Below are positions 7,653 to 16,494 of a stretch of DNA of 64,000 nucleotides, piece by piece (position 1 is the first letter of the stretch; each line of letters begins with the position of its first letter). The DNA is taken from NCBI GenBank assembly GCA_958295485.1, contig OY282354.1, forward strand, positions 1,736,001 to 1,800,000. Direction: 5' to 3'. Below the pieces are notes generated by a model that did not search any database, had not been told where the DNA came from, and saw nothing but the letters and a program-made list of their open reading frames with translations. The DNA comes from an uncultured Gammaproteobacteria bacterium (GTDB taxonomy: Bacteria > Pseudomonadota > Gammaproteobacteria > Eutrophobiales > Eutrophobiaceae). The translations under genes and the position numbers were made by a program.

Positions 7653-10508
7653 ATGGATACTATTCGAATTCGGGGCGCCAGGACCCATAACCTGCAAAGC
7701 ATTGATGTAGATTTCCCCAGGGATCAAATGGTTGTCATCACCGGCTTATCCGGTTCCGGCAAATCATCCTTGGCGTTTGATACGATTTATGCCGATGGCC
7801 AGCGTCGTTACGTGGAATCCCTGTCCGCCTACGCAAGACAATTTCTGTCCATGATGGAGAAACCCGACGTCGACCACATAGAAGGACTCTCTCCGGCCAT
7901 ATCCATAGAGCAGAAATCGACTTCCCATAATCCCCGTTCCACCGTCGGCACCATCACTGAGATATATGATTATCTCCGGCTGCTGTTTGCCCGGGTGGGT
8001 GAACCTGAATGCCCGACCCACAATACTTTGCTGGCGGCCCAGACCATCAGCCAAATGGTTGACCTGATACTGGAACAACCCCAAGGCCGGCGTTTGATGC
8101 TGTTAGCTCCCGTGGTGCAAGGACGAAAAGGAGAACATATACAAATACTTGAAAGGCTCAAGGCGGAAGGGTTCGTGCGCGCCCGGATCGACGGCAAGGT
8201 GGTTGAACTGGACAATGCGCCGGCCCTGGATTTGCGCAGGAATCATACTATCGAGGTGGTAGTAGACCGGTTTCGAGTCCGCGCCGACGCGGGTTTGCGC
8301 CTAGCCGAGTCCCTGGAAACGACGGTACGCCTGGCGGATGGCTTGGTGATAGTCTCGCCGATAGATGATGATGGCGAGGATGACAGGGTCTTCTCAACCC
8401 GGTTTTCCTGCTCGGAATGCGGCTATAGCCTGAGCGAACTGGAGCCTCGTTTATTCTCTTTCAATAATCCTGCCGGCGCTTGTCCGCACTGCGACGGCCT
8501 CGGCGTCATCCAGTTTTTCGACCCTGAAAAAGTCGTCCAGGATGCTTCGTTGAGCCTGCCGGGCGGCGCCGTACGCGGTTGGGACCGGCGCAACGCCTAT
8601 TACTACCAAATGATTAGATCACTGGCGAAGCATTACCGGTTTGATATTGATACGCCGTTTTCAAAATTAAACGAAAATATCCGGCAGGTGATTCTATATG
8701 GCAGTGGTGATCAGAAAATCGTATTCGAGTACCTGCACAATAAACGCGGCGCCATTAAACGAACCCACTCTTTTGAAGGCGTCATTCCAAATATGCAACG
8801 GCGTTACCATGAAACTGAATCAAACATGGTCAGGGAAGACCTCGCCAGGTACCAGAGCAGTCAGCCTTGTCCGTCCTGTAATGGCCATCGGCTTAATGAG
8901 TCTGCCCGGCATGTTTTTGTCAACGACATCAACCTGCCCGAAATAACCGCCATGCCCGTCCTGAAAGCGCGGGAATTTTTTCATGGGTTGGAAATCCCGG
9001 GCCGGCGCGGTGAAATCGCTGCAAGGATATTAAAGGAAGTCGAAGACCGCCTGCGGTTTTTAGTCAACGTGGGTCTGGATTACCTGACCCTGGGCCGGAG
9101 CGCGGAGACCTTGTCCGGTGGAGAGGCCCAGCGCATTCGCCTTGCAAGCCAGATAGGCGCGGGATTGGTGGGGGTGATGTACGTGCTGGATGAGCCGACC
9201 ATAGGTTTACATCAAAGGGACAATAAGCGCCTGCTGTCAACGCTGAAACAACTGAGGGACCTGGGTAATACGGTCATCGTTGTCGAACATGATGAAGAGG
9301 CTATCAATGCCGCTGATCATATTATCGATATAGGTCCCGGCGCCGGGGTACACGGCGGCAAAGTGGTTGCAGAGGGGAGACCTGAAGAAATTGCAGCCTG
9401 TGAATCATCATTGACCGGAGACTATTTATCCGGACGGGCGCGAATTGAGATACCACCCGTTCGCGCGGAGTTTGATAAAAAACGGGTCGTGAAACTTTCA
9501 GGCGCAACGGGGAACAACCTGAAATCCATTAATCTTGAACTGCCGCTGGGATTAATGACGTGCGTCACCGGTGTCTCCGGGTCGGGCAAATCAACATTGA
9601 TCAATGATACCTTATACCGAATTACGACAAAGGAATTAAACAATACCAATATCACACCGGCGCCTTATTTGTCGATATCCGGTTTGGAGCATATCGATAA
9701 AGTGGTAGATATCGACCAAAGTCCCATTGGTCGCACCCCCCGTTCAAACCCGGCAACGTACACTGGTTTGTTTACCCCCATCAGGGAATTATTTTCAGCC
9801 ACCCGGGAGGCGCGCTCAAGAGGGTATAAACCCGGTCGTTTCAGTTTCAACGTCAAAGGGGGGCGTTGTGAGGCTTGCCGGGGAGACGGCCTCATCAAGG
9901 TCGAAATGCACTTTTTGCCGGATATCTACGTGATGTGCGACATTTGTAAAGGTAAACGATACAACCGGGAAACCCTCGAGGTACGTTACAAGGGCAAGAA
10001 TATCAATGAAACGCTGGAAATGACGGTGGAAGAGGCCCGGGGTTTTTTTGATGCAGTGCCGATCATCGCGCGCAAACTGCAAACCTTGATGGATGTCGGA
10101 CTTTCCTACATCCGTCTCGGGCAGAATGCGACCACGCTTTCCGGCGGCGAAGCGCAAAGGGTGAAGCTCTCCAGGGAGTTATCCAAACGGGATACCGGCA
10201 AAACCTTATATATCCTGGATGAACCGACTACGGGCCTGCATTTTCACGATATAAAACAACTGCTCGGCGTCCTGCATCGGCTGAGGGAGCACGGCAATAC
10301 GGTGGTAGTCATCGAACATAACCTGGACGTAATTAAAACCGCCGACTGGGTCATCGACCTCGGCCCTGAAGGCGGCGACGGGGGCGGCGAGATCATCGCC
10401 ACCGGCTCCCCGGAAGAGCTTGCCGAACAAACACATTCCTACACGGGCCAATACCTGGCTCCAATAGTCAAAAAATCAAAACCCCGCAAACGCAAAAACA
10501 GTTCCTGA
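7653..10508 (+). CDS. uvrA: Excinuclease ABC subunit A
   Basis: A 951-residue UvrA with two ABC ATPase halves. Walker A motifs are GLSGSGKSS near residue 33 and GVSGSGKST near 643; the signature motifs are [13 protein letters not shown] and [12 protein letters not shown]. Zinc-binding pairs are CSECG/CPHCDG in the first half and [14 protein letters not shown] in the second. UvrA dimers scan DNA for bulky lesions and load UvrB in nucleotide excision repair. It is transcribed divergently from ssb. Length is slightly above the E. coli protein (940). No clear LexA box was found in the intergenic region, which is mostly taken up by the structured repeat. Confidence 0.97.
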   Translation: MDTIRIRGARTHNLQSIDVDFPRDQMVVITGLSGSGKSSLAFDTIYADGQRRYVESLSAYARQFLSMMEKPDVDHIEGLSPAISIEQKSTSHNPRSTVGTITEIYDYLRLLFARVGEPECPTHNTLLAAQTISQMVDLILEQPQGRRLMLLAPVVQGRKGEHIQILERLKAEGFVRARIDGKVVELDNAPALDLRRNHTIEVVVDRFRVRADAGLRLAESLETTVRLADGLVIVSPIDDDGEDDRVFSTRFSCSECGYSLSELEPRLFSFNNPAGACPHCDGLGVIQFFDPEKVVQDASLSLPGGAVRGWDRRNAYYYQMIRSLAKHYRFDIDTPFSKLNENIRQVILYGSGDQKIVFEYLHNKRGAIKRTHSFEGVIPNMQRRYHETESNMVREDLARYQSSQPCPSCNGHRLNESARHVFVNDINLPEITAMPVLKAREFFHGLEIPGRRGEIAARILKEVEDRLRFLVNVGLDYLTLGRSAETLSGGEAQRIRLASQIGAGLVGVMYVLDEPTIGLHQRDNKRLLSTLKQLRDLGNTVIVVEHDEEAINAADHIIDIGPGAGVHGGKVVAEGRPEEIAACESSLTGDYLSGRARIEIPPVRAEFDKKRVVKLSGATGNNLKSINLELPLGLMTCVTGVSGSGKSTLINDTLYRITTKELNNTNITPAPYLSISGLEHIDKVVDIDQSPIGRTPRSNPATYTGLFTPIRELFSATREARSRGYKPGRFSFNVKGGRCEACRGDGLIKVEMHFLPDIYVMCDICKGKRYNRETLEVRYKGKNINETLEMTVEEARGFFDAVPIIARKLQTLMDVGLSYIRLGQNATTLSGGEAQRVKLSRELSKRDTGKTLYILDEPTTGLHFHDIKQLLGVLHRLREHGNTVVVIEHNLDVIKTADWVIDLGPEGGDGGGEIIATGSPEELAEQTHSYTGQYLAPIVKKSKPRKRKNSS

Positions 10509-10520
10509 CAGCGGCTCCCG

Positions 10521-10757
10521 CTATTCAGCATTATCCAGTATCCGGTCGAGATTTTTCAGGGCATGTTCAAGGGGCAGGGCGGTAACGTCGTCAATATAGA
10601 CGGGGGTGGACCCGCCGAAAAAAATATAGCATTTGGCGGGAGGATAGTCTTTCTTGAATTCCCTGAGCGCCCTTGTTTGTTTGAATTGGATATGGACCGA
10701 GCGTTTGATTTCGATGGCTAACAGGCCGCGCGGTCCGTACAGGACAAAATCAGTCGG
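10521..10757 (-). pseudogene. C-terminal fragment of an AAA+ ATPase with DUF4143
   Basis: On the minus strand an open frame of 78 codons encodes TDFVLYGPRGLLAIEIKRS and later CYIFFGG and TALPLEHAL. This is the typical C-terminal end of DUF4143/AAA+ proteins, where E-x-K belongs to a degenerate PD-(D/E)XK fold. The frame is closed by TAA immediately upstream, and no ATPase domain is found beyond it. The gene is therefore a 5'-truncated remnant. It ends 13 bases after the uvrA stop, convergent with it. Confidence 0.75.
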
Positions 10758-10875
10758 TTAAACATGGCAATGACTTATTTCCGGTTCATTTTTGCCACTA
10801 TATGATAATTTTAAGTAAAAATGAAGATTGAAAGTGAAAAAATACTGGTTTATTTTAGTTTTAGAGTGAAAATAT

Positions 10876-11110
10876 ATGGGAAAGTTTGGGCAAGCCAGCT
10901 ACAACCAAGCCTGTCTGTTGCCGCCGGATTTACGTGAGTGGCTGCCGGCCGATGATTTGGCCCATTTCGTGGCCGGGGCGGAGGAACGGGTTCCCTCAAG
11001 CCACTTTCAAGTCAAGGAGCGTGACACGGGTTCGGCGCAATATCAGCCACAGTTGGTCGCGGTCCTCATTGCTGGTCGTCGTCATATTTTTCAATGCCAT
11101 CGTATAATTT
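10876..11110 (+). pseudogene. N-terminal remnant of an IS transposase
   Basis: The first 60 or so codons (MGKFGQASYNQACLLPPDL, then EWLPADDLAHFV, then TGSAQYQP) look like the N-terminus of IS1182/IS5-like transposases that begin with a DUF772-type domain. The match fades after about residue 80 and the frame then runs without recognisable content into the NfeD gene. No catalytic DDE region and no terminal inverted repeats were found. It is most likely a decayed insertion sequence end. The family assignment is from memory of similar sequences and is moderate. Confidence 0.5.
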
Positions 11111-11295
11111 TGCAAACTGTGCCTGAACGATGGCGATGTTTACAAGTATCTGTCATTCGTGGTTCTGTACAAACCCTCGGGTGGGGGGTATCATGGTTTC
11201 CGTATTCACAGGAGGGAACTGAACGTGTCGAAAGCAGCAAGGCGCAGAGAGTTGGCCGCGATTCGGGTTCGCCCGCCGCATTTGGGAGCATAGGT

Positions 11296-11748
11296 ATGTC
11301 CTGGTGGGGTTGGTTAATCGTAGGAATCTTCCTGATGGCCGCGGAGTTGACGGCGGTAGACGCCGCATTCTATCTTATTTTTGTCGGCGCGGCTGCGATC
11401 TGCCTCGGGCTCGTCGGGTTGGCAGGGGTTACATTGCCGGTCTGGGGGCAATGGCTGCTGTTTTCGATTTTAGCCGTCACGTCAATGGTGCTGTTCCGGC
11501 AGAAGCTCTACAGCAAGCTCAGGGGTGGTTCGCCGGGATTTCAGAATACGGCGGTGGGCGCCGTGGTGGCGGTGAGCGAAGATGTCCCCCAAGGCGGGCA
11601 GACGCGGGTACGCTTACGGGGGACGCAGTGGACGGCAATGAATGTGGGGCCAGCGTCCATCGCGGCGGGCGCCAATGCCCGCGTGGTGGAGGCCGACGGC
11701 GTGGAACTCATGATTGAAGGGTTGCCGCCGGAACCGATTTCCGATTGA
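11296..11748 (+). CDS. nfeD: NfeD-like membrane protein
   Basis: A 150-residue protein with two or three hydrophobic segments (WLIVGIFLMAAELTAVDAAF, then about 30-45 and 52-65). A C-terminal OB-like NfeD domain (about 80-145) contains GAVVAVSEDV and GTQWTA. NfeD proteins pair with SPFH/stomatin proteins, and such a gene follows here after 19 bases. Although the frame is open further upstream into a transposase remnant, ATG 11296 with a ggga(g) site and the conserved MSWWGWLIVG start is the sensible choice. The gene and its neighbour are visibly GC-richer than the flanks, which suggests transfer. Confidence 0.85.
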   Translation: MSWWGWLIVGIFLMAAELTAVDAAFYLIFVGAAAICLGLVGLAGVTLPVWGQWLLFSILAVTSMVLFRQKLYSKLRGGSPGFQNTAVGAVVAVSEDVPQGGQTRVRLRGTQWTAMNVGPASIAAGANARVVEADGVELMIEGLPPEPISD

Positions 11749-11767
11749 TTCAAAAAGGGGAAAACAA

Positions 11768-12700
11768 ATGATAGACATGGGTTTCACTGTCGCCGTGGCG
11801 CTGGCCGTCATGGCGATTATCGTTATCGTGAAGACGGCGGTGGTCGTGCCGCAGCAAAGCGCCTACGTGGTGGAGAACCTGGGCAAGTATTCGAGAACGC
11901 TGGGGGCGGGATTCAATATCCTCATTCCGTTCCTCGAGCGGGTCGCCTACCGACACAGCCTGAAGGAGCGGGCGGTCGACGTCGAGGAACAAGTCTGCAT
12001 CACCTCGGACAACGTCCAGGTGGGGGTGGACGGTGTGCTCTACTTGCAGGTCATGGATGCGCGCAAGGCTTCCTATGGCATCGGTGATTACCTGTTCGCG
12101 ATCGCCCAGCTTGCCCAGACCACATTGCGTAGCGAGGTCGGCCAGATCGACCTGGACAAAACGTTCGAGGAACGCAGCCACATCAACCTGCGGGTGGTCG
12201 AGGAACTTGACCAGGCCTCCAATCCCTGGGGCGTGAAGGTGCTCCGGTACGAGATCAAGAACATCAATCCGCCGGGAGACGTGCTGACGGCGATGGAGAA
12301 GCAGATGCGCGCCGAACGCGAGAAGCGCGCCGTGGTGCTGCAATCCGAGGGTGAGAGGGACGCGAAGATCAACGAGGCCGAGGGCGAGAAGCAACGGGTC
12401 ATCAAGGAGTCCGAGGCTGCGAAGCAACAGCAGATCAACGAGGCGGAGGGCGAGGCTGCCGCCATTTTGGCGGTTGCCAAGGCAACATCCGAGGGGCTGA
12501 AGAAGGTCGCGGAAGCGCTTGACTCGAAAGGCGGCGACAAAGCCATGCAGCTCCGGGTCGCCGAAGATTACCTGGAACGGTTCGGCAACTTGGCGAAGGA
12601 AGGGAACACCTTGATCGTGCCGGCAAACCTGAGCGACATAACGTCCATGATCAGCGCGGCTACCACAGTCTTGAAACAAACCCGGGACGGCAACGACTGA
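11768..12700 (+). CDS. SPFH/Band 7 (stomatin/QmcA-like) protein
   Basis: A 310-residue membrane-anchored SPFH protein. An N-terminal hydrophobic anchor (about 5-22) is followed by VVPQQSAYVVENLGKYSRTL. The Band 7 domain includes RHSLKERAVDVEEQ and QIDLDKTFEER. A long Ala/Glu-rich coiled coil (about 175-245, with NEAEGEKQRVIKESEAAKQQ) and a C-terminal oligomerisation segment follow. Such proteins form large ring assemblies in the inner membrane and modulate proteases or lipid microdomains. Start ATG 11768 follows aaaagggg. The pairing with NfeD is the usual one. Codon use is GC-rich compared with uvrA and the cyclase gene. Confidence 0.9.
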   Translation: MIDMGFTVAVALAVMAIIVIVKTAVVVPQQSAYVVENLGKYSRTLGAGFNILIPFLERVAYRHSLKERAVDVEEQVCITSDNVQVGVDGVLYLQVMDARKASYGIGDYLFAIAQLAQTTLRSEVGQIDLDKTFEERSHINLRVVEELDQASNPWGVKVLRYEIKNINPPGDVLTAMEKQMRAEREKRAVVLQSEGERDAKINEAEGEKQRVIKESEAAKQQQINEAEGEAAAILAVAKATSEGLKKVAEALDSKGGDKAMQLRVAEDYLERFGNLAKEGNTLIVPANLSDITSMISAATTVLKQTRDGND

Positions 12701-12778
12701 GCGCCGGCCGGCCGCGCGCCACGCGGGTAATCCGGCAGGCAACCCAGTGAGTAATCCTGGGAACCAATACTAATCGTA

Positions 12779-12801
12779 GCGGGCCTGGTCCAAAGGCCCG
12801 C
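12779..12801 (+). terminator. Possible terminator of the nfeD-SPFH pair
   Basis: GCGGGCCT (12779-12786) pairs perfectly with AGGCCCGC (12794-12801) over a 7-base loop, 78 bases after the SPFH stop codon. The stem is strong, but the following aaaagattatt is a poor U-tract, so termination may be weak or the hairpin may have another use. Confidence 0.45.
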
Positions 12802-12862
12802 AAAAGATTATTCTGTCGTCACCCTCATCGTAACGTGAACTGTACCCTGTAAAAATCTGATC

Positions 12863-13036
12863 ATGCACGACCTGCAGCAATTGGCTTTGATTTGGGCGAG
12901 TGTTTTTGTTGCTTCCTGGTTGGCGGCAAAGACCAGGCTTACGTCGGCGCTTTATTTTTTAGCGGCGGGATGCGTCATGGTCAAGGGGTTAAAAGGTACT
13001 CTGAACAAGTCCATTCCCGTATTGAGTACGGGATAA
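12863..13036 (+). pseudogene. N-terminal fragment of a CPA2-type cation:proton antiporter
   Basis: ATG 12863 opens a frame encoding MHDLQQLALIWASVFVASWL and then KTRLTSALYFLAAGCVMV. This closely resembles the first transmembrane helix region of monovalent cation:proton antiporter-2 proteins. After about 43 residues similarity stops exactly where the structured repeat begins, and a TAA inside the repeat ends the frame at 13036. No antiporter sequence resumes downstream. I read it as a gene truncated by arrival of the repeat or by a linked deletion. Confidence 0.6.
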
Positions 13037-13160
13037 ACTCCAGACTTGTTCAGAGTGTGGGAAATAACAATGTGACTGTATTTCCCCTGAAAAATCAACG
13101 CCAGATGGCATTGATTTCAACGATACATCCTTGTATCGCGGAACCCCTGACTCATTAAGG
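12990..13160 (-). repeat. Structured dispersed repeat, copy 2 (inverted, with extended third stem)
   Basis: Read on the minus strand it repeats the architecture of 7461-7612. The first stem is CGATACA/TGTATCG (13121-13138). The second is AAATCAACGCC with GGCATTGATTT (13092-13117, one mismatch). The third is a perfect 14-bp stem ACTCTGAACAAGTC/GACTTGTTCAGAGT (12998-13011 with 13043-13056) enclosing an extra hairpin CCCGT-attgagt-ACGGG. Base identity between copies is moderate but the pairing is kept, which argues for selection on RNA or DNA structure. Confidence 0.75.
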
Positions 13161-13423
13161 GCTCCTGGGACGCGATCAATCCGGTCCCTTTAATAATTGT
13201 CCGGGAAAATGACGTCCTGCCAAATTCCCGAACTAATAAACCACAAGGTGGTTTGATTTTTGGTAGATTCCTCTACCAGCAGCACGTCCTGTACTGTTTT
13301 GGTCCATCAAAATGAAATACTGTCTACGTAACAAGCTTCATCTTGTGGACAGGTGAGGAGAAGTCTATCAGGGTTGCTTGCAGGATGAATGTGAGAAAAC
13401 TCACGTTGACAGAAAGATAAGTA

Positions 13424-14143
13424 TCATTTTTTATAAGTCGCCGTGACATCCCGAACCATGTTTTCAAGTTTTACCACATCATTTATTATCAACCTGTTTT
13501 TGCCTTTCTGGATTAAACCTGATGAGATAAGTTCATTCAACTCCCGCGTTATTGCTTCTCGGTGTGTGCTTATCCGGCTTGCGATTTCAAGGTGCTTTGG
13601 CGCAGGGGATATCATCGCCCGGTTAACGCTGTCCATATTTTGCCAGGCCAATCGAAGCAACTCGACGTGGATCCTGTTCTTGACACCCAAAGAACTGAAT
13701 TCAATTACACGTTCTGATAATGACCTGACCAGGTTTGCCAACCGTTCTAATGTTCGCGCCATCATCGAAGGATAAAGTTGTAAGGCCCACAGGAAATTTT
13801 TTGCGGACATGACAGCGATACGGGTCTCGGATAGCGCTACAGCATGGGCGGACCTGGGTTTATTGTCGATGGCGGCGATTTCACCAAACATTTCCCCTGC
13901 GTTTTGATCGCGAAAAGTGATTTCTTTTCCTGATAAGGAATAGATGGTGATGCGTACCTTGCCGCTCAATATAAAATAGACGTCACTGCAGGTATCGTTG
14001 TAAGACATGATGGTATTGTTGGCGTCGAACTTGAACCCCTTACATTTATTGGCAATCAGTTTACGATCATGCAGCGATAGCCCATTGAATAATTCAATGC
14101 CGGATAATGCCTCCGTGGTAACTGCGGTTAATATTTTTTTCAT
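13424..14143 (-). CDS. Crp/Fnr family transcriptional regulator
   Basis: A 239-residue regulator. The cyclic nucleotide-binding domain (about 15-135) has a phosphate-binding cassette containing GEMFGEIAA and KPRSAHAVAL, so the Glu and Arg-Ser-Ala that hold cAMP in Crp-like proteins are present. A C-terminal winged helix (about 165-230) contains EIASRISTHREAITRELNEL. There is no N-terminal cysteine cluster, so it is not an Fnr oxygen sensor. It lies 19 bases behind the cyclase gene in the same direction, which strongly suggests that the upstream enzyme makes its ligand. Target genes are unknown. Confidence 0.9.
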   Translation of the reverse strand: MKKILTAVTTEALSGIELFNGLSLHDRKLIANKCKGFKFDANNTIMSYNDTCSDVYFILSGKVRITIYSLSGKEITFRDQNAGEMFGEIAAIDNKPRSAHAVALSETRIAVMSAKNFLWALQLYPSMMARTLERLANLVRSLSERVIEFSSLGVKNRIHVELLRLAWQNMDSVNRAMISPAPKHLEIASRISTHREAITRELNELISSGLIQKGKNRLIINDVVKLENMVRDVTATYKK

Positions 14144-14162
14144 TTTCTGCCGTGGTTATAGA

Positions 14163-16349
14163 TTACCGTTTTAGCCCGTTATCCACATGGTCTGCAGTTT
14201 CATGATTTGCGAACGTGTTAATGAAGTGGTGGTTTACCCTCATCCGGTAATCAGCAGTTTTTTCAAATACACCGGCGCGGGTGTAGTGATGGGCCAGTAT
14301 TTCCGGTTGAACCGCAATAAATTCGGGAAACTGCTCTTCAAGAACCCGGATGATTCGTCTATGCAGGTTTCGCCGCACACTTTTCAACATGCTTGCATAT
14401 GCCACCTCTTGCACCAGTGCATGCTTGAATATATAACGGGTACTTTCTCCGTCTTCAATTTTTTCCAGCAACCCGGATTCACAAAGAGAATTTAACGCAA
14501 AATCCAATTTTTCCTGGTTGCGCATACAGATTTCTACAAGCAGGGCATAGGTAAACTCACGGCCTAATGCCGCTCCAACCTGCGCGACTTCCCTGGCGGA
14601 TGAGTGCTGGTCCAATCTTGCCATTAATGAATTCCGCAACGTTTTGGGTATTTCAAAATCCTCCAGGTTTGTCGGCGGCTTCGAGCCGTTTTTATTTTCC
14701 ACGTTCTTCGCCGGTTTGTGTAATACAGCCTTTGTTAACTCTTCTATGAATAAAGGGATGCCATCGCTTTTATCGACAATGTGGGAAATGAGTTCTTCCG
14801 GCATCTGCCTCTCGGCGGTAATCTGGTTGATGATCAACCTGGCATCAGGTTTGTTCAGCGGTTGCAGGGATACTTTTTCCAGATGCTGTTGCTTTAACCA
14901 TGTGGAAGGTGGTTCAAAATCAGGCCGATGTGATATGACAAATAATACTGGCCGGCCCTTTATTTTTGGTATCAGGTTATTGATCAGCTCCAATGACGTT
15001 GGGTCTATCCAGTGGGCGTCTTCCAGGATTATCAAAAAGGGCTGCTCCTCAGATAACTTCTCCATTTGCATGGCAAGGGCATTCAATGTTTTCTCTTTCA
15101 GTTCTTGGGGTGAAAGAAAAAAATCCGGGTAAGATGCGCCTGTCGGAATGGATAACAAGGTTGCATAAATCGGCGTTGCCTCCTTGACGCAACCGGCATG
15201 GGCAGAGAAAAAGTTTTCTAATTTTTGTATTTTTTCTTCAACCGGGTCACCATGGTTCAACCCGGCTGAAAATTCCAGTTGTGTAATGATGGGGTACAGG
15301 ACACTGTTTCTGTGGAAGGGAGAACATTGATAAAGATATTGATTGGGATTTTGCTCGGAAACATATTCACGCAATGCTTCAACCAGTTTTGATTTGCCGA
15401 TGCCTGCCTCACCGGAAACGAGTACTACCCGACCGTTATGCTGTTGAGCCAGTTTCCATTGATGAATGATTTGTTCAAATTCTTCGGCCCTGCCTACCAG
15501 TCCGGTCAATTCTTTATCCCTGGCGGCCTGGAAGCGCGTTTCCATATTGGAGACATTGATAACCTGCCAGAGTATTCGGGGTTTTTCAAAGCCCCGCAAC
15601 ATGTGCTCCCCGATGTTTTTTAGCTCAAAATGATTTTTTATCAGGTCACGGGTCTCGGCTGCAACAACGACCGTGTCGGGTTTCGCCAGTGATTGTAATC
15701 TTGCAGCCAGGCTCGGGGTTTCCCCCACCACAGCTTCTTCTTCCGCTGCCCTGGCGCCGATCAAGTCTCCAACCACAACTAAACCGGTGGCAATTCCTAT
15801 ACGGATGGAAATTTCGACTACATGTCCATTTAATAGTCGGATTTTCAGGGACTTGATCGAGTCTATCAAATCCATTGCCGCATAAATTGCCCGTTCTGCG
15901 TCCTCTTCATGCGCTTGGGGGTAGCCGAAGTAGATCATGATGCCGTCACCCATGTAACGCGCTACAAATCCGTCGTAGTTTTCGATGACTGTAGCGCAGG
16001 TATTCTGGTACTCCCGAATAACCAGGCGCATGTCTTCGGGGTCCAGTCTTGATGCCAGGTGGGTTGAATTGACGAGGTCGCAGAACATGACGGTCAGTTG
16101 CCTGCGTTCGGCGTGGTTGATGGAGTTCATGCGGGTGAGTGGGTTGTTGGCTGGGGCGTCGCAATTTTGACCGGGCGGGGCATTTATCGCGTCAGGACCC
16201 AGGAACGCTTTCCCACAATTTCCACAAAACCAGGAATCAGGTTCGTCCCTGAACCCACAATAATCACATTGAACCGTCAGCGCCGTCCCGCATCGGGAAC
16301 AAAAGCGTCGACCTTCGCGATTAACCGAGTGGCAGGAAGAGCATTGCAT
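14163..16349 (-). CDS. Double zinc ribbon - class III nucleotide cyclase - AAA/STAND ATPase fusion
   Basis: A 728-residue multidomain protein. Residues 1-50 form a double zinc ribbon (CSSC, CSRCG, CDYCG, CGNCG). A class III cyclase domain (about 80-260) has both metal-binding Asp residues (VMFCDLVNST and YMGDGIMIYFG). The transition-state motif reads GETPSLAARLQ, with Ser where Asn is usual; the Arg is kept. A P-loop NTPase follows (VSGEAGIGKSKLV near 310, LIILEDAHWIDP near 440). Relatives are often about 1,000 residues or more with a TPR tail, so this one ends early. It probably senses an input through the ATPase half and produces cAMP for the Crp-like protein encoded next. Confidence 0.88.
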   Translation of the reverse strand: MQCSSCHSVNREGRRFCSRCGTALTVQCDYCGFRDEPDSWFCGNCGKAFLGPDAINAPPGQNCDAPANNPLTRMNSINHAERRQLTVMFCDLVNSTHLASRLDPEDMRLVIREYQNTCATVIENYDGFVARYMGDGIMIYFGYPQAHEEDAERAIYAAMDLIDSIKSLKIRLLNGHVVEISIRIGIATGLVVVGDLIGARAAEEEAVVGETPSLAARLQSLAKPDTVVVAAETRDLIKNHFELKNIGEHMLRGFEKPRILWQVINVSNMETRFQAARDKELTGLVGRAEEFEQIIHQWKLAQQHNGRVVLVSGEAGIGKSKLVEALREYVSEQNPNQYLYQCSPFHRNSVLYPIITQLEFSAGLNHGDPVEEKIQKLENFFSAHAGCVKEATPIYATLLSIPTGASYPDFFLSPQELKEKTLNALAMQMEKLSEEQPFLIILEDAHWIDPTSLELINNLIPKIKGRPVLFVISHRPDFEPPSTWLKQQHLEKVSLQPLNKPDARLIINQITAERQMPEELISHIVDKSDGIPLFIEELTKAVLHKPAKNVENKNGSKPPTNLEDFEIPKTLRNSLMARLDQHSSAREVAQVGAALGREFTYALLVEICMRNQEKLDFALNSLCESGLLEKIEDGESTRYIFKHALVQEVAYASMLKSVRRNLHRRIIRVLEEQFPEFIAVQPEILAHHYTRAGVFEKTADYRMRVNHHFINTFANHETADHVDNGLKR

Positions 16350-16494
16350 GGGAGTCAGAAAACCCGAGCTGCAAGCTCTGTCAAGTCCGGTTTAAACATT
16401 TCCATGTGAGCTTCCAAAATCGTCCATTAATATCTGGCTGTTCCTCTAAACCCGCCCAGCATAGACCAGGTTGTCTTTTATGTCACCCCTTATT

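Larger units (their letters stand above)
12701..13423. other. Gene-poor stretch with gene debris and a structured repeat
   Basis: This 0.7-kb stretch holds, in order: a GC-rich hairpin after the SPFH gene (12779-12801), an N-terminal antiporter fragment (12863-13036), the second copy of the structured repeat (12990-13160), and a small hairpin AAACCAC-aag-GTGGTTT (13238-13254) followed by GATTTTT that may terminate transcription. Nothing recognisable was found from 13165 to 13235 or from 13265 to 13423. Confidence 0.6.

Noticed and set aside
11750-12742. 330-codon minus-strand ORF opposite the SPFH gene
   Set aside because: Antisense shadow of a GC-rich gene with a clear Band 7 product on the plus strand.
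12892-13158. 88-codon ORF spanning the antiporter fragment and repeat
   Set aside because: Frame differs from the antiporter-like frame (12863) and most of it lies in the structured repeat.
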